DNA of 64,000 nt from Paenalcaligenes niemegkensis (GCF_022230885.1 NZ_JAKGCT010000004.1:2170001-2234000); one strand, 5' to 3'. Numbered from the stretch's first letter, positions 10,102 through 20,594 are shown. Numbers and translations are program-made. The notes: generated by a model from the letters alone, not told the origin.

Positions 10102-11085
10102 TTACGGGCGCTCTAAACCTAGAGGTGGCCAGTTTTCAAGCTTCATACCCAATGTCAAACCACGAGCAGCAAGCACTTCTTTGATTTCATTCAAAGATTT
10201 GCGGCCAAGGTTCGGCGTTTTGAGCAATTCGTTTTCTGTGCGCTGGATAAGATCGCCAATGTAGTAGATGTTTTCGGCTTTCAAGCAGTTTGCCGAACGA
10301 ACGGTAAGTTCGAGATCGTCTACAGGACGCAACAGTACAGGATCAATTTGAGGCACCGCACGTTCGGGCGTCTCGAGCGGATCTTCTGCACCTTCCAGGG
10401 CGGCGAATACAGAGATTTGATCCATTAGAATACGAGCTGACTGACGTACTGCCTCTTCAGGGTTCAATACACCATTAGTCTCGATATCAAGAATCAGTTT
10501 GTCTAAGTCAGTACGCTGCTCAACACGAGCGTTTTCTACAGCGTAGCTAACACGACGTACCGGGCTGTAAGACGCATCAAGAATAATGCGGCCTATTGTG
10601 TGCTGGCGGTCTTCGGACAAAGCACGAACGTTACCAGGCACGTAACCACGGCCCTGTTCAACCTTGATGGTCATTTCCAGCTTACCTTCTTCGGTAAGAT
10701 TGGCAATAACGTGATCAGGATTAATAATTTCAACATCGTGAGGAAGATCGATGTCGCTAGCCAATACTTGACCAACGCCAGATTTCGCTAAAGTAAGCGT
10801 CACTTCATCGCGACTGTGCAACTTAAATACCACGCCTTTCAAGTTCAGCATGATATCAACAACGTCTTCACGTACGCCTGGCAACGTCGAGTACTCGTGC
10901 ACCACACCTGTAATCTGTACTTCGGTAGGTGCGTAGCCTGTCATTGACGACAGCAAAATACGACGTAGTGCATTACCAAGAGTGTGGCCGTAACCACGCT
11001 CGAATGGCTCCATTACAACCCGGGCGTGATTCTTGCTGATGGGTTCGACTTCAATGGAACGTGGCTTTAGAAAACCTTGAGACAT
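10102..11085 (-). CDS. rpoA: DNA-directed RNA polymerase subunit alpha
   Basis: Alpha forms the dimeric scaffold on which RNA polymerase assembles. The 327-residue length is standard. The N-terminal assembly domain shows the conserved [20 protein letters not shown] near residues 28-47. The C-terminal domain, which contacts DNA and activators, has [19 protein letters not shown] and the helix-hairpin-helix [19 protein letters not shown]. It lies between rpsD and rplQ, the standard alpha-operon order. Confidence 0.98.
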   Translation of the reverse strand: MSQGFLKPRSIEVEPISKNHARVVMEPFERGYGHTLGNALRRILLSSMTGYAPTEVQITGVVHEYSTLPGVREDVVDIMLNLKGVVFKLHSRDEVTLTLAKSGVGQVLASDIDLPHDVEIINPDHVIANLTEEGKLEMTIKVEQGRGYVPGNVRALSEDRQHTIGRIILDASYSPVRRVSYAVENARVEQRTDLDKLILDIETNGVLNPEEAVRQSARILMDQISVFAALEGAEDPLETPERAVPQIDPVLLRPVDDLELTVRSANCLKAENIYYIGDLIQRTENELLKTPNLGRKSLNEIKEVLAARGLTLGMKLENWPPLGLERP

Positions 11086-11235
11086 TTATATTCCTTCTCA
11101 ATACCCTCGGCTCGTTACACCGATAAGGCTGATGGAAAACCGGTACAAATTACCGGCAATTAAACCGGCCACACCCGCTAGCTACTAACGTAGCGCGGGG
11201 TATGGCCAGCGAACTTACGACCTTGCAGACGCGTA

Positions 11236-11859
11236 TTAACGTGAGTACAGCTCGACAACGAGCGACTCATTCACGTCACGTGCTACATCAGCACGATCAG
11301 GAACTTGTTTGAATACACCGCTTAGTTTGCTGCTATCAACGTCAACCCACTGTGGAAGACCGATGCTGGAAGCTAAATCAAGAGCTTCTTTAATACGGCC
11401 TTGTGAGCGGGATTTTTCGCGAATGGAGACTACATCACCTGGTTTTACCAGCATCGAGGCGATATCAGCGGTATGGCCGTTGATTTCGATTGCGCGGTGA
11501 GTAACCAGCTGACGAGCTTCGGCACGTGTAGAGCCAAAACCCATGCGGTAAACCACGTTGTCCAGGCGAGACTCAAGAAGCTGGATGAGCGTCTCACCCG
11601 TGTTGCCACGGCGACGATCAGCTTCTGTAAAGTAACGACGGAATTGTTTTTCTAATACACCGTACATACGCTTGAGTTTTTGCTTTTCGCGTAGTTGCAG
11701 ACCGTAGTCAGAAGTACGGGCACCCGAGGTGCGACCGTGCTGACCAGGACGGGATTCAAGTTTGCACTTGGAATCCAGTGAACGGCGGGCACTCTTTAAA
11801 AAGAGATCGGTACCCTCGCGACGCGAGAGTTTACATTTAGGTCCAGTATAACGAGCCAC
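11236..11859 (-). CDS. rpsD: 30S ribosomal protein S4
   Basis: S4 is a primary 16S rRNA-binding protein that nucleates small-subunit assembly; in E. coli it represses the alpha operon. The 207-residue frame starts [20 protein letters not shown]. The S4 RNA-binding domain (residues about 95-155) begins [25 protein letters not shown]. rpsK ends 11 bp upstream; rpoA follows after 150 bp. Confidence 0.98.
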   Translation of the reverse strand: MARYTGPKCKLSRREGTDLFLKSARRSLDSKCKLESRPGQHGRTSGARTSDYGLQLREKQKLKRMYGVLEKQFRRYFTEADRRRGNTGETLIQLLESRLDNVVYRMGFGSTRAEARQLVTHRAIEINGHTADIASMLVKPGDVVSIREKSRSQGRIKEALDLASSIGLPQWVDVDSSKLSGVFKQVPDRADVARDVNESLVVELYSR

Positions 11860-11870
11860 GTAGGTTCCCC

Positions 11871-12266
11871 TTAAATACGACGACGCTTGGGCGGACGGCA
11901 GCCGTTGTGCGGGATAGGCGTAATGTCTGCGATGCTGGTCACTTTAATTCCCAGAGCATTCAATGCGCGAACCGACGAATCACGGCCAGGGCCAGGGCCC
12001 TTAATGCGTACTTCCAAGTTTTTGATGCCGTATTCCAGAGCAGTACGACCGGCCATTTCGGCGGCGACCTGTGCAGCAAACGGCGTCGACTTACGCGAGC
12101 CTTTAAAGCCCGCGCCACCAGAGGTCGCCCATGACAATGCATTGCCTTGGCGATCAGTGATGGTGATGATTGTGTTATTAAATGTCGCTTGAACGTGCGC
12201 GATGCCGTCCGAAACGCTTTTTTTAATTTTCTTACGAGCGCGCGATGCGCCAGAAGCTTTAGCCAT
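11871..12266 (-). CDS. rpsK: 30S ribosomal protein S11
   Basis: S11 lies in the 30S platform and helps shape the E site and mRNA exit. The 131-residue frame ends in the conserved [17 protein letters not shown], and the middle carries [15 protein letters not shown]-type sequence (written here as [15 protein letters not shown]). It sits 14 bp after rpsM in the usual order. Confidence 0.98.
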   Translation of the reverse strand: MAKASGASRARKKIKKSVSDGIAHVQATFNNTIITITDRQGNALSWATSGGAGFKGSRKSTPFAAQVAAEMAGRTALEYGIKNLEVRIKGPGPGRDSSVRALNALGIKVTSIADITPIPHNGCRPPKRRRI

Positions 12267-12280
12267 CTTCTATTCCTCGA

Positions 12281-12645
12281 TTATTTCTTCAGGGACTGCG
12301 CAGCGCGACGTGGTCCCTTACGGGTACGAGCATTGGTGCGAGTACGTTGACCGCGCACTGGCAGCCCACGACGATGGCGCATGCCACGATAAGTTCCTAG
12401 GTCTATCAGACGTTTCACAGATAGTTGAACTTCGCGACGTAAGTCACCTTCAACTAAAAACTGAGAAATCTGTTCGCGAATTTTTCGAGCTCTGCGTCTG
12501 TAAGGTCTTTGACCTTCTTGGAATATTCAATTCCTGACGCTTCGCAAATTTGACGAGCGCGCGTGCGACCGATGCCGAAAATCGCGGTAAGACCGATTTC
12601 GGCGTGTTGATGCGGCGGGATATTAATGCCAGCAATACGGGCCAT
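12281..12645 (-). CDS. rpsM: 30S ribosomal protein S13, one frame break
   Basis: S13 occupies the head of the 30S subunit and contacts the P-site tRNA and 50S bridges. The start reads [19 protein letters not shown]. The frame stops early after 63 residues because the T run 12481-12485 lacks one base. Adding it restores [19 protein letters not shown] and then the conserved tail [17 protein letters not shown] through to TAA at 12281, giving 121 residues, the normal length. S13 is needed for fitness and its neighbours are intact, so a sequencing error is the likely cause. Confidence 0.95.
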
Positions 12646-12681
12646 GGTTGTTCCTTGTTAAATCGGTTGCGTTTCGGCCTA

Positions 12682-12795
12682 TCAGCCTTGACGCTGCTTG
12701 TGACGGGGATCGGTGCAAATTACACGTACCACGCCATGACGTTTAATGATTTTGCAGTGGCGGCAGATCCGCTTTACTGATGCCATTACCTTCAT
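12682..12795 (-). CDS. rpmJ: 50S ribosomal protein L36
   Basis: This 37-residue protein starts [20 protein letters not shown] and ends with DPRHKQRQG. It carries the C-x2-C-x12-C-x4-H pattern of the zinc-binding (C+) form of L36, seen as CRHC and then CTDPRH. It lies between infA and rpsM, the standard place. Confidence 0.96.
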   Translation of the reverse strand: MKVMASVKRICRHCKIIKRHGVVRVICTDPRHKQRQG

Positions 12796-12825
12796 GGTTG
12801 ACTCCTAGTTTCCTGTTACCGGCCG

Positions 12826-13044
12826 CTATTTTGAGCGGAACACAATTCTGCCACGGGATAGGTCATAGGGCGTGAGCTCCACAGTGACCTTGTCACCCGG
12901 CAAAATCCGGATGTAATGCATACGCATCTTGCCTGAAACGTAGCCCAGAACCACATGGCCATTTTCCAGCTTGATACGAAAGGTTGCGTTCGGAAGGTTC
13001 TCAAGAACCTCCCCTTGCAGTTGTATGACGTCGTCCTTTGCCAT
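12826..13044 (-). CDS. infA: Translation initiation factor IF-1
   Basis: IF-1 blocks the ribosomal A site during initiation. The 72-residue OB-fold protein starts [20 protein letters not shown] and contains [20 protein letters not shown], both highly conserved. It lies between secY and rpmJ, the common betaproteobacterial order. Confidence 0.98.
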   Translation of the reverse strand: MAKDDVIQLQGEVLENLPNATFRIKLENGHVVLGYVSGKMRMHYIRILPGDKVTVELTPYDLSRGRIVFRSK

Positions 13045-13051
13045 TGTTCAT

Positions 13052-14376
13052 CTATCGCATCGGCAAGCTCGAACCCTTGAAGTTGGCCTTCTTGAGAAGC
13101 GAGTCGTATTGTTGAGACATCACGTAGGCCTGGGCCTGCGACATGAAATCCATGGTAACCACAACAATAATCAGCAAGGAAGTACCGCCAAAGTAAAACG
13201 GTACATTCCAGCGCATCTGCAGAAACTCCGGAACCAAACACACAAATGTGATGTAGATAGCACCCGCCAGTGTCAGGCGTGTGAGTATACGATCAACATA
13301 TCGTGCGGTTTGTTCACCGGGACGAATACCAGGTACAAATGCACCACTTTTCTTCAGGTTATCTGCTGTTTCCCGGCTGTTGAACACCAGGGCCGTATAG
13401 AAGAAACAAAACAGAATAATCAACGCTGAAAAAAGCGTTATGTACAAAGGCTGGCGTGGTGAAAGCGCTGCTTCCAAGTCACGTAACCAACCCAAACCTG
13501 GCGTGGTAGAGAACCAGCTGGCAATTGTTGCTGGAAGCAGAATAATAGACGAGGCAAAAATTGGAGGAATTACCCCGGCCATATTCAGCTTCAGCGGCAA
13601 GTGAGAGCTTTGACCGCCATAAATGCGGTTACCTACCTGACGCTTCGCGTAGTTTACTGTAATACGACGCTGTCCACGTTCGACGAACACAACAAAGTAG
13701 GTAACGGCGGCGACGAGCACCAGGATGAACAATACCGAAAGAATCGACATTGCATCCGTACGTACTAAATCGAGCATCCCCCCAGCGCGCTGGGAAGTCC
13801 GGCTACAATTCCGGCAAAAATCAGGATGGAAATACCGTTGCCTATGCCTCGTTCGGTAATTTGCTCGCCCAGCCACATGACAAACATCGTGCCTGTAACA
13901 AGCGTTACTACCGCAGTAAAGCGGAACATCAAGCCTGGATCAATAACGAGACCAGGTTGTGATTCCAAAGCTATGGATATACCAACTGCCTGAAATAATG
14001 CTAGGAAAACCGTACCGTATCGGGTGTACTGCGTAATTTTACGCCGACCCGATTCACCTTCTTTCTTGATTGCTTCAAGCGTAGGCACCACCGCCGACGC
14101 CAACTGCATGATGATCGATGCAGAGATGTAGGGCATGATTCCCAGTGCGAACACTGAGAAACGTTGCAACGCACCACCCGAGAACATGTTGAACAAACCC
14201 AAAATACCACCCTGGTTTTGTCTGAACAGCTCGGACAACGCGTCCGGATTAATTCCCGGAACGGGAATGTGTGTACCTAAGCGGTAAACAACCAGCGCGA
14301 GCAATAGGAAGACAATACGACGTTTTAAGTCGCCGTAACCTGATCCTGATTTACCCTGTGCCTGTGCTTTAGCCAC
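13052..14376 (-). CDS. secY: Preprotein translocase subunit SecY, one frame break
   Basis: SecY is the protein-conducting channel of the inner membrane. Two overlapping frames make one 441-residue, ten-helix protein. The first covers residues 1-200 (including HIPVPGIN and the signal-gate region [20 protein letters not shown]). The frame breaks at the C run 13778-13783, where one more base turns ...LGGCSI-stop into [11 protein letters not shown]. The second half has [16 protein letters not shown] and [13 protein letters not shown], the cytoplasmic loops that bind ribosome and SecA. The gene is essential, so the break is most likely a consensus error. rplO precedes it by 10 bp. Confidence 0.96.
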
Positions 14377-14386
14377 CGTAACCCCT

Positions 14387-14830
14387 TTATTCAGCTAGCG
14401 AACCGCCTGCGGCTTCAATCGCAGCACGGGCACCTGCTGTAGCGCCGATGCCTTTCAGCACCACTTTGCGCGACAACTCGCCGGACTTAATAACTTTAGC
14501 GAAACGCACCAGCTGACCGACTACGCCGGCCTGCTTCAACACGCTGACGTCGATTTCTTCGACATCAAGGCGTTGTAAGTCAGACAAACGAACTTCGGCA
14601 TGCAAATGACCGCCAGGAGCCGTAAAACCACGTTTTGGCAAACGTCGTTGCAAAGGCATTTGACCGCCCTCGAAACCGACTTTATGGAAACCGCCGGAGC
14701 GTGATTTTTGACCTTTGTGACCGCGGCCTGCGGTCTTGCCCAAGCCGGAACCTGGACCGCGACCCACACGGCGTGCGGCGTGTTTAGCGCCAGCTGCGGG
14801 TTTTAGCGAATTTAGTTGCAATTGCGACAT
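14387..14830 (-). CDS. rplO: 50S ribosomal protein L15
   Basis: L15 is an assembly protein of the large subunit with a long basic N-terminal tail. The 147-residue frame shows the conserved [22 protein letters not shown] split over residues 23-44 and [20 protein letters not shown] after it. It sits between rpmD and secY as usual. Confidence 0.98.
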   Translation of the reverse strand: MSQLQLNSLKPAAGAKHAARRVGRGPGSGLGKTAGRGHKGQKSRSGGFHKVGFEGGQMPLQRRLPKRGFTAPGGHLHAEVRLSDLQRLDVEEIDVSVLKQAGVVGQLVRFAKVIKSGELSRKVVLKGIGATAGARAAIEAAGGSLAE

Positions 14831-14841
14831 ACCGGTTCCTT

Positions 14842-15027
14842 TTAGGCTTCCGAGACGGTCACGAGATAATCCACTTTACGGATCATCCCACGAACCTCGG
14901 GAGTATCAACCAAAACTCGGCTGCTGTTAACACCACGCAATCCCAAACCACGAACGGTGTCGCGATGGTCTTGCCTGGTACCGATTACAGAGCGCACGAG
15001 TGTGACCTTGACTTGCTTCTGTGCCAT
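14842..15027 (-). CDS. rpmD: 50S ribosomal protein L30
   Basis: This 61-residue protein begins [19 protein letters not shown] and has the family's [19 protein letters not shown] segment. Its length is typical for L30. It lies between rpsE (3 bp upstream) and rplO in the spc operon. Confidence 0.97.
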   Translation of the reverse strand: MAQKQVKVTLVRSVIGTRQDHRDTVRGLGLRGVNSSRVLVDTPEVRGMIRKVDYLVTVSEA

Positions 15028-15030
15028 GAT

Positions 15031-15552
15031 TTACCCCAGAATCTCTTCAACTGATTTGCCGCGTTTAGCAGCGATTTCAGCTGGTGTGGAGCAAGCACGC
15101 AAACCATTTAGCGTGGCGCGTACCATGTTGTACGGGTTGCTTGAGCCTAAGCTTTTTGCAACCACGTTACGTACACCCATCACTTCGAATATCGCGCGCA
15201 TCGGGCCACCGGCGATAACGCCAGTACCTTCAGCTGCTGGCGAAATAAGTACGGTAGATGCACCGTGCTTACCTACGACAGTGTGATGTAGCGTACCGTC
15301 TTTTAGAGCAACTTTGAACAAACCACGACGGGCCTGTTCCATTGCTTTCTGGACGGAAACTGGCACTTCACGTGCTTTGCCCTTGCCCATTCCGATACGG
15401 CCATCGCCATCGCCTACGACTGCTAATGCAGCGAAGCTCATGGTACGGCCACCTTTGACGACTTTGCTGACGCGGTTAACCGCAATCATTTTTTCACGCA
15501 TGCCGTCATCGCGCTCCTGATCGGCATTGTTTCTGCCTTGTGCTTTAGCCAT
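15031..15552 (-). CDS. rpsE: 30S ribosomal protein S5
   Basis: S5 lines the mRNA entry channel and affects decoding fidelity. The 173-residue frame has the S5 double-stranded-RNA-binding-like domain near residues 17-80 ([20 protein letters not shown]) and the C-terminal domain starting near [20 protein letters not shown]. The order rplR-rpsE-rpmD is standard. Confidence 0.98.
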   Translation of the reverse strand: MAKAQGRNNADQERDDGMREKMIAVNRVSKVVKGGRTMSFAALAVVGDGDGRIGMGKGKAREVPVSVQKAMEQARRGLFKVALKDGTLHHTVVGKHGASTVLISPAAEGTGVIAGGPMRAIFEVMGVRNVVAKSLGSSNPYNMVRATLNGLRACSTPAEIAAKRGKSVEEILG

Positions 15553-15567
15553 TTGACAATTCCTTGC

Positions 15568-15921
15568 TTAGAACTTCAAGCCGGCTTCACGCGCGGCGTC
15601 GGCCAGCGCCTTGACGCGGCCATGATAACGGAAGCCAGAACGGTCGAATGCGACGGTTTCAATACCGGCCGCTTTCGCTTTTTCGGCAACACGCTTGCCA
15701 ATCAAGCTGGCTGCAGCGACGTTGCCGCCGTTGCTCAACTCTTTGCGAATTTCGGGCTCTAGCGTGGAAGCGCTGACGAGCACACGATCGCCTTCTGGCG
15801 AAATAATGTTGGCGTAAATGTGCAGATTCGAGCGGTGAACCGCCAGGCGATGTACGCGTAACTCGGCGATTTTCTTGCGAGTTGCCACTGCACGACGCAA
15901 ACGAGATTGTTTCTTGTCCAT
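15568..15921 (-). CDS. rplR: 50S ribosomal protein L18
   Basis: L18 binds 5S rRNA together with L5 in the central protuberance. The 117-residue frame begins [20 protein letters not shown] and ends with the conserved [20 protein letters not shown] segment. It lies between rplF and rpsE. Confidence 0.98.
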   Translation of the reverse strand: MDKKQSRLRRAVATRKKIAELRVHRLAVHRSNLHIYANIISPEGDRVLVSASTLEPEIRKELSNGGNVAAASLIGKRVAEKAKAAGIETVAFDRSGFRYHGRVKALADAAREAGLKF

Positions 15922-15942
15922 AATTCGTCCTTGCCTGTGCGA

Positions 15943-16476
15943 TTATTTCTTCTTGGTTTCTTTCAAGATGACGCGTTCGTCGGAATAACGTACACCCTTG
16001 CCTTTGTAAGGCTCTGGGGGACGATAACCACGAACTTCTGCGGCAACTTGACCTACTACCTGCTTGTCCGAACCTTTCAGAATAATTTCTGTAGGTGTCG
16101 GGCACTCGGCTTTTACGCCAGCGGGTAGATCGTGAATAACATCATGCGAGAAACCAAGCTGCAATTTCAAGGCGTCGCCTTGAAGCTGTGCACGGAAGCC
16201 AACACCAACCAGATTAAGCTTGCGCGTAAATCCGGTGCTGACGCCAGTAACCATGTTGTTGACCAACGCACGAAGTGTACCGGACATCGCGTTAGCGTGA
16301 CGGGAGTCGTTTGCGGCAACAAAAGTTAGCTGACCGTCGTTTTGCTCGATGGTGACATCGCCAGTAAGTGTCTGGCTTAATGTACCCAATGGGCCTTTAA
16401 CAACGATTTGGTCCGCTGCAATAGTAGTTTCTACGCCTTTAGGTAGTGCGACGGGGTACTTAGCGATACGTGACAT
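15943..16476 (-). CDS. rplF: 50S ribosomal protein L6
   Basis: L6 lies near the factor-binding centre of the 50S subunit. The 177-residue frame starts [19 protein letters not shown] and ends with the near-invariant region [20 protein letters not shown] followed by a lysine-rich tail. Two repeated L6 domains are recognisable. Confidence 0.98.
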   Translation of the reverse strand: MSRIAKYPVALPKGVETTIAADQIVVKGPLGTLSQTLTGDVTIEQNDGQLTFVAANDSRHANAMSGTLRALVNNMVTGVSTGFTRKLNLVGVGFRAQLQGDALKLQLGFSHDVIHDLPAGVKAECPTPTEIILKGSDKQVVGQVAAEVRGYRPPEPYKGKGVRYSDERVILKETKKK

Positions 16477-16488
16477 TTGATATTCTCC

Positions 16489-16884
16489 TTATGCCACGTA
16501 GCAAAGTACTTCGCCGCCCACGCCAGCTGCGCGAGCTTTGCGATCGGTCATTACGCCACGGGACGTAGACACGATTGCTACACCCAAGCCATTCATGACT
16601 TGAGGGATGCTGTTGCTGCCTTTGTAGACGCGCAAACCAGGGCGCGACACGCGGTCAATGCGCTCGATAACTGGTTGGCCTGCGTAATACTTAAGTTGGA
16701 TTTCCAGAACTGGCTTCTTATCTTCGCCAACGATCTGAAAATTGTCGATATAGCCTTCGTCTTTTAGCACGGCAGCAATAGCTGCTTTCAGCTTCGAGGA
16801 GGGCATGCTGACCGACGTTTTGTTGACCATTTGGGCGTTACGAACGCGGGTCAACATGTCGGCGATTGGATCGCTCATGCTCAT
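16489..16884 (-). CDS. rpsH: 30S ribosomal protein S8
   Basis: S8 is a primary 16S rRNA-binding protein; in E. coli it represses the spc operon by binding the rplE start region. The 131-residue frame starts [20 protein letters not shown] and carries the RNA-binding C-terminal [20 protein letters not shown]. The order rpsN-rpsH-rplF is standard. Confidence 0.98.
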   Translation of the reverse strand: MSMSDPIADMLTRVRNAQMVNKTSVSMPSSKLKAAIAAVLKDEGYIDNFQIVGEDKKPVLEIQLKYYAGQPVIERIDRVSRPGLRVYKGSNSIPQVMNGLGVAIVSTSRGVMTDRKARAAGVGGEVLCYVA

Positions 16885-16893
16885 GTTTTTCTC

Positions 16894-17199
16894 CTACCAG
16901 CTTGCCTTGGTCATACCCGGAATCTCGCCACGCATAGCCATTTCACGGACTTTGTGACGGGTCAAACCGAATTGCTTGTAAACACCGCGCGAACGGCCTG
17001 TAATTACACAACGATTACGCAAGCGCGTTGGGCTCGAGTTACGTGGAAGCTGTTGGAGCTCCAGGCGAGCTTGAAAACGCTCTTCGTCGGTTTTGGACTG
17101 ATCGTTGATGATTGCTTTCAGCGCAGCGCGCTTAGGTGCAAATTTCTCGATCAGTTTTGCGCGCTTGATGTCGCGATTGATGAGTGAAAGTTTAGCCAC
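16894..17199 (-). CDS. rpsN: 30S ribosomal protein S14
   Basis: S14 lies in the head of the 30S subunit. The 101-residue frame is the long, zinc-free form: it lacks the CxxC pairs of the short zinc-binding type. Conserved segments are [19 protein letters not shown] and the tail [20 protein letters not shown]. Confidence 0.98.
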   Translation of the reverse strand: MAKLSLINRDIKRAKLIEKFAPKRAALKAIINDQSKTDEERFQARLELQQLPRNSSPTRLRNRCVITGRSRGVYKQFGLTRHKVREMAMRGEIPGMTKASW

Positions 17200-17210
17200 G
17201 TCATCGCCCC

Positions 17211-17750
17211 TTAGTTACGAAACGGAAAGCTAAAGGCTGTAAGCAGCGCTTTGGCTTCGTCGTCTGTCTTGGCAGTTGTAGTGATGCTGATATTCAGACC
17301 ACGGACTGCGTCAATTTTGTCGTATTCAATTTCAGGGAAAATGATTTGCTCTTTCACCCCTAAGTTGAAGTTACCGCGTCCATCGAACGCGCGACCCGAA
17401 ATACCACGGAAGTCGCGAACGCGTGGCAATGCCACTGCAATTAGGCGATCCAGGAATTCGTACATGCGACGACCACGCAATGTGACTTTGCAGCCAATTG
17501 GGTAATCTTCACGGATTTTAAAGCCCGCAATCGCTTTACGTGTTTTGGTGATTACTGGTTTTTGACCAGAGATCTTTGCCAAGTCACCCGCTGCCTGATC
17601 AATAACCTTACGGTCAGCAACAGCTTCAGATACACCCATGTTCAGAGTGATCTTGGTGATGCGGGGTACTTCCATTACGCTGCCGTAATCGAATTTGCCC
17701 TGCAATTCGGCCAACACTTTTTCACGGTAAAATTTTTGTAAACGTGTCAT
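17211..17750 (-). CDS. rplE: 50S ribosomal protein L5
   Basis: L5 binds 5S rRNA and the P-site tRNA elbow. The 179-residue frame shows [38 protein letters not shown] and [20 protein letters not shown], all signature segments. The length is normal and the order rplX-rplE-rpsN is standard. Confidence 0.98.
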   Translation of the reverse strand: MTRLQKFYREKVLAELQGKFDYGSVMEVPRITKITLNMGVSEAVADRKVIDQAAGDLAKISGQKPVITKTRKAIAGFKIREDYPIGCKVTLRGRRMYEFLDRLIAVALPRVRDFRGISGRAFDGRGNFNLGVKEQIIFPEIEYDKIDAVRGLNISITTTAKTDDEAKALLTAFSFPFRN

Positions 17751-17761
17751 GTTTTTGCCCC

Positions 17762-18079
17762 TTATGCCTTCGCGCCAACGACTTTGCCGCTGGAACGGTA
17801 TACACGCACTTTCTTGCCGTCGACTTCGCTAAACGTGACGCGATCGGCTTTACCCGATTCAGCGTTAAATAGCGCAACGTTAGAAATATGAATAGGCATT
17901 GATTTTTTAACAAAACCGCCTTGCGTGCCAGCCATAGGATTTGGCTTTACATGCTTCGTTACCACGTTGATACCTTCGACCAAAACGCGGTCGGTACCTA
18001 CGTTAAGTACTGTGCCACGGCGTTTTTTATCACGCCCGACCAGCACAATGACTTCGTCGCCTTTACGGATTTTTTGCAT
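17762..18079 (-). CDS. rplX: 50S ribosomal protein L24
   Basis: L24 starts 50S assembly. The 105-residue frame has the KOW motif at its N-terminus ([20 protein letters not shown]) and the family's [12 protein letters not shown] segment. It lies 12 bp after rplN. Confidence 0.98.
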   Translation of the reverse strand: MQKIRKGDEVIVLVGRDKKRRGTVLNVGTDRVLVEGINVVTKHVKPNPMAGTQGGFVKKSMPIHISNVALFNAESGKADRVTFSEVDGKKVRVYRSSGKVVGAKA

Positions 18080-18091
18080 ATCCTCGGCTCC

Positions 18092-18460
18092 TTACAACAC
18101 TTCTGGGGCCAAAGACACGATCTTCATGAACTTCTCGGTACGCAATTCACGCGTAACGGGTCCGAAGATGCGAGTGCCGATAGGCTCCAGCTTAGCGTTG
18201 AGCAATACGGCAGCGTTGCCACCGAACTTAATCAGCGAACCGTCTTTACGGCGAACACCCTTGGCAGTACGAACTACCACAGCGTTGTAAATTTCGCCCT
18301 TTTTGACGCGTCCGCGCGGGGCCGCTTCTTTAACAGTGACTTTAATAATGTCACCGATAGCGGCATAACGGCGCTTGGAGCCGCCCAACACTTTAATGCA
18401 CATAACGGAGCGCGCACCTGTGTTGTCGGCCACATTCAGCGTGGTCTGCATTTGAATCAT
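18092..18460 (-). CDS. rplN: 50S ribosomal protein L14
   Basis: L14 lies at the subunit interface. The 122-residue frame starts [20 protein letters not shown] and ends [14 protein letters not shown]. It is the first gene of the spc operon here. Upstream, instead of rpsQ, lies a structured leader and then the 19-kb metabolic insert, so the spc genes need their own promoter. Confidence 0.98.
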   Translation of the reverse strand: MIQMQTTLNVADNTGARSVMCIKVLGGSKRRYAAIGDIIKVTVKEAAPRGRVKKGEIYNAVVVRTAKGVRRKDGSLIKFGGNAAVLLNAKLEPIGTRIFGPVTRELRTEKFMKIVSLAPEVL

Positions 18461-18635
18461 GATTTTTCCTGTTCCAACTTAACCGCGTTTTCCCTGAGAG
18501 CAGATAGCTTACAGAACAACGCAACCAGTTTTGGTCCCGTCAGATTCGACGCTAATACCACACCAAGCATTGTGCTGAGATGGCTTATCCGCCGAACCCT
18601 GGGTTGAAATCTTGCGAGAGACAAAACGTTTTTTA

Positions 18636-18676
18636 TTACTTGTAAATGGGGGCTTGGCGCCCTTAATAACAAGTAA
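18636..18676 (-). other. Nested hairpin at the predicted 5' end of the spc transcript
   Basis: The outer arms TTACTTGT (18636-18643) and ACAAGTAA (18669-18676) are perfect complements. Inside, GGGC (18650-18653) pairs with GCCC (18659-18662). The structure begins at about the predicted transcription start and ends some 175 nt before rplN. A regulatory leader for ribosomal-protein feedback is possible but not shown. Confidence 0.4.
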
Positions 18677-18683
18677 GTCATCA

Positions 18684-18713
18684 ATAATAACCGCACTTCA
18701 TGCCCCAGAGCAA
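18684..18713 (-). promoter_or_regulatory. Candidate sigma70 promoter of the spc operon
   Basis: On the minus strand TTGCTC (18708-18713) and TATTAT (18684-18689) are 18 bp apart. This would give a leader of about 215 nt before rplN. Consensus match only. Confidence 0.35.
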
Positions 18714-18906
18714 GCAATATTGCTTTAAATTGTTGGATTTACAGCACTTTCTTCTAGCTGAGCGATAAGCAGCTCATCAGGTAACTGCGAAGGCGAGACG
18801 TCGAAATCAGTTGCTCCTGCCAGCCTAGAGGAAAACACGAAGCGTTTTTTTAACTCAGGCCTGACATAATTAGCAAGTTGTAACTTTACTCACGGGTGTA
18901 TTAACT

Positions 18907-20334
18907 ATGTACGAAAGCTTGGCTCTCTATATCAATGGCGAATTTCGAGAAGGAGACGGTCGTGTCACCCAGACAGTGACCAATCCCTCAACCTTGGACG
19001 AATTGGCGAAACTGCCCCACGCTACACAGCGCGATCTGGATGATGCGTTAGCAGCCGCGCAAAAGGCCTTCGAGTCCTGGCGTCATAGTTCGCCGATGTT
19101 ACGGTCGGAAATTTTGCGCAAGGTGGCTCAGTTAACGCGGGACAATGCCGAAACCATCGCCCGCAACATGACGCTCGACCAAGGAAAGCCGCTGGCCGAG
19201 TCTTCCGGTGAAGTCATCGCTTGCGCCGATCATGCTGACTGGCATGCGGAAGAATGCAGACGCATCTACGGACGCGTGATTCCGGCGAGAAGCCCGGATG
19301 TCCGCCAATTTGTGGTTCGTGAGCCTATTGGTGTCTGCGTCGCCTTTACGCCGTGGAATTTTCCTTATAACCAGGCCATTCGCAAAATCTGCGCTGCTAT
19401 CGGAGCGGGCTGCACCATTATTATTAAAGGACCTGAAGACGCCCCCAGTGCCGTTATGGCAATTGCCCGCCTTTTCCATGAAGCGGGTCTGCCTGCTGGG
19501 GTTCTCAATATGGTGTGGGGCGAGCCTGCGGAGATCTCTGATTACCTGATCCGCTCTCCTATCGTCCGCAAAGTGTCTTTCACCGGCTCAGTTCCTGTGG
19601 GTAAGCAATTGGCAGCGCTGGCGGGCGCGCACATGAAGCCCATCACCATGGAGCTAGGCGGCCACTCTCCGGTCCTGGTTTTTAATGACGCCGACGTCCA
19701 GCAGGCTGCAACCCAACTTGCGCGCTTCAAAGTGCGCAACGCTGGTCAGGTATGCGTCTCCCCTACCCGTTTTTACGTGCACAACGATATTTACGACGAG
19801 TTTTTAAAGACCTTCGTAGATACACTTAGCCAAATCAAGGTAGGTGATGGTCTGGAAGCCGATACCCAGATGGGCCCGCTCGCCCACGCACGCCGTGTCC
19901 CAACCATGGTGGAGTTCGTTAGCAACGCCAAGTCGCTCGGCGGCAAAGTCGTGTTGGGTGGTGAACCTCTGGCACGCACCGGCCATTTCTTTTCGCCTAC
20001 AGTCGTGACTGACCTCCCCGATCACGCTATGTTGATGACCGATGAGCCCTTTGGCCCTATCGCGCCGGTTACCCGTTTTAACGACACCACCGAGGTCATA
20101 ACCAGAGCAAATGCCTTGCCTTTCGGCTTGTCATCGTATGTCTACACGAATTCGCTTAAAACCGCCCATCTGGCGGCCCGCGAACTTCAGTCGGGTATGG
20201 TGAACATTAATCATTTTGGAAGTGGTCTTCCAGAGACACCCTTTGGCGGTGTTAAAGATAGCGGCATAGGCAGCGAAGGCGGTAGCGAAACCTTCGACGG
20301 TTATCTCGTTACAAAGTTTGTTACACAGACCTGA
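18907..20334 (+). CDS. NAD(P)-dependent aldehyde dehydrogenase, succinate-semialdehyde dehydrogenase-like
   Basis: This 475-residue cytoplasmic enzyme oxidises an aldehyde to the acid. Family landmarks are present: TPWNFP (148-153), the cofactor-binding lysine in IIIKGPEDAP, FTGSVPVGK (225-233), the general-base glutamate in MELGGHSP (Glu249), and the catalytic cysteine in GQVCVSP (Cys283). The tail PFGGVKDSGIGSEGG is typical of the succinate-semialdehyde dehydrogenase branch. The substrate cannot be fixed from sequence. It precedes the TetR gene by 260 bp on the same strand and may or may not belong to the fatty-acid block. Confidence 0.88.
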   Translation: MYESLALYINGEFREGDGRVTQTVTNPSTLDELAKLPHATQRDLDDALAAAQKAFESWRHSSPMLRSEILRKVAQLTRDNAETIARNMTLDQGKPLAESSGEVIACADHADWHAEECRRIYGRVIPARSPDVRQFVVREPIGVCVAFTPWNFPYNQAIRKICAAIGAGCTIIIKGPEDAPSAVMAIARLFHEAGLPAGVLNMVWGEPAEISDYLIRSPIVRKVSFTGSVPVGKQLAALAGAHMKPITMELGGHSPVLVFNDADVQQAATQLARFKVRNAGQVCVSPTRFYVHNDIYDEFLKTFVDTLSQIKVGDGLEADTQMGPLAHARRVPTMVEFVSNAKSLGGKVVLGGEPLARTGHFFSPTVVTDLPDHAMLMTDEPFGPIAPVTRFNDTTEVITRANALPFGLSSYVYTNSLKTAHLAARELQSGMVNINHFGSGLPETPFGGVKDSGIGSEGGSETFDGYLVTKFVTQT

Positions 20335-20518
20335 TTACTCGCCAAAGTTAAGTACACTATAAATAAAAAGGGCGCGGTTTTCCGCTACCCTGAAGCCTTC
20401 CTGCCAAGACAGGGCTGTCCTCCTCCGCCGGTAGGCTTCATCGTTTAGCTCCACTCCCTCGGGTTCTTCATCGACGCAGCAACATACAACCTTCTAAGGC
20501 TAGCTTGCTCACCACGCC

Positions 20519-20548
20519 TTACAACCTAGGGTCAACACCCACTGTTAT
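20519..20548 (+). promoter_or_regulatory. Candidate promoter of the PsrA-like regulator gene
   Basis: TTACAA (20519-20524) and TGTTAT (20543-20548) are 18 bp apart. The operator-like palindrome at 20571-20584 lies just downstream of the expected start site, a position suited to autorepression. Weak consensus match. Confidence 0.3.
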
Positions 20549-20570
20549 TTTCCAGGAACAAGGCTAAATT

Positions 20571-20584
20571 CAAACAAACGTTTG
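20571..20584. promoter_or_regulatory. Putative PsrA operator before the TetR regulator gene
   Basis: CAAACAAACGTTTG fits the Pseudomonas PsrA box (C/G)AAAC-N2-4-GTTT(G/C), here with a 4-nt spacer. It ends 10 bp before the regulator's ATG, so binding would block its own expression. A second site of the same pattern occurs before fadL. Confidence 0.65.
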
Positions 20585-20594
20585 AAACCGAACT

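Larger units (their letters stand above)
18461..18906. other. Divergent intergenic region: spc operon leader and aldehyde dehydrogenase upstream region
   Basis: This 446-bp gap separates rplN (leftward) and the aldehyde dehydrogenase gene (rightward). It holds a candidate leftward promoter at 18684-18713 and a hairpin at 18636-18676. An open frame at 18457-18717 has no ribosomal or other recognisable features and is not called. Confidence 0.6.

Noticed and set aside
18457-18717. Open frame of 86 codons on the minus strand before rplN
   Set aside because: It has no recognisable domain and overlaps the predicted leader hairpin, promoter and the rplN start; it looks like a chance frame in a leader region.
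20380-20500. Possible terminator after the aldehyde dehydrogenase gene (GAAGCCT and AGGCTTC arms)
   Set aside because: The arms are only 7 bp, about 40 nt apart, and no T tract follows; too weak to call.
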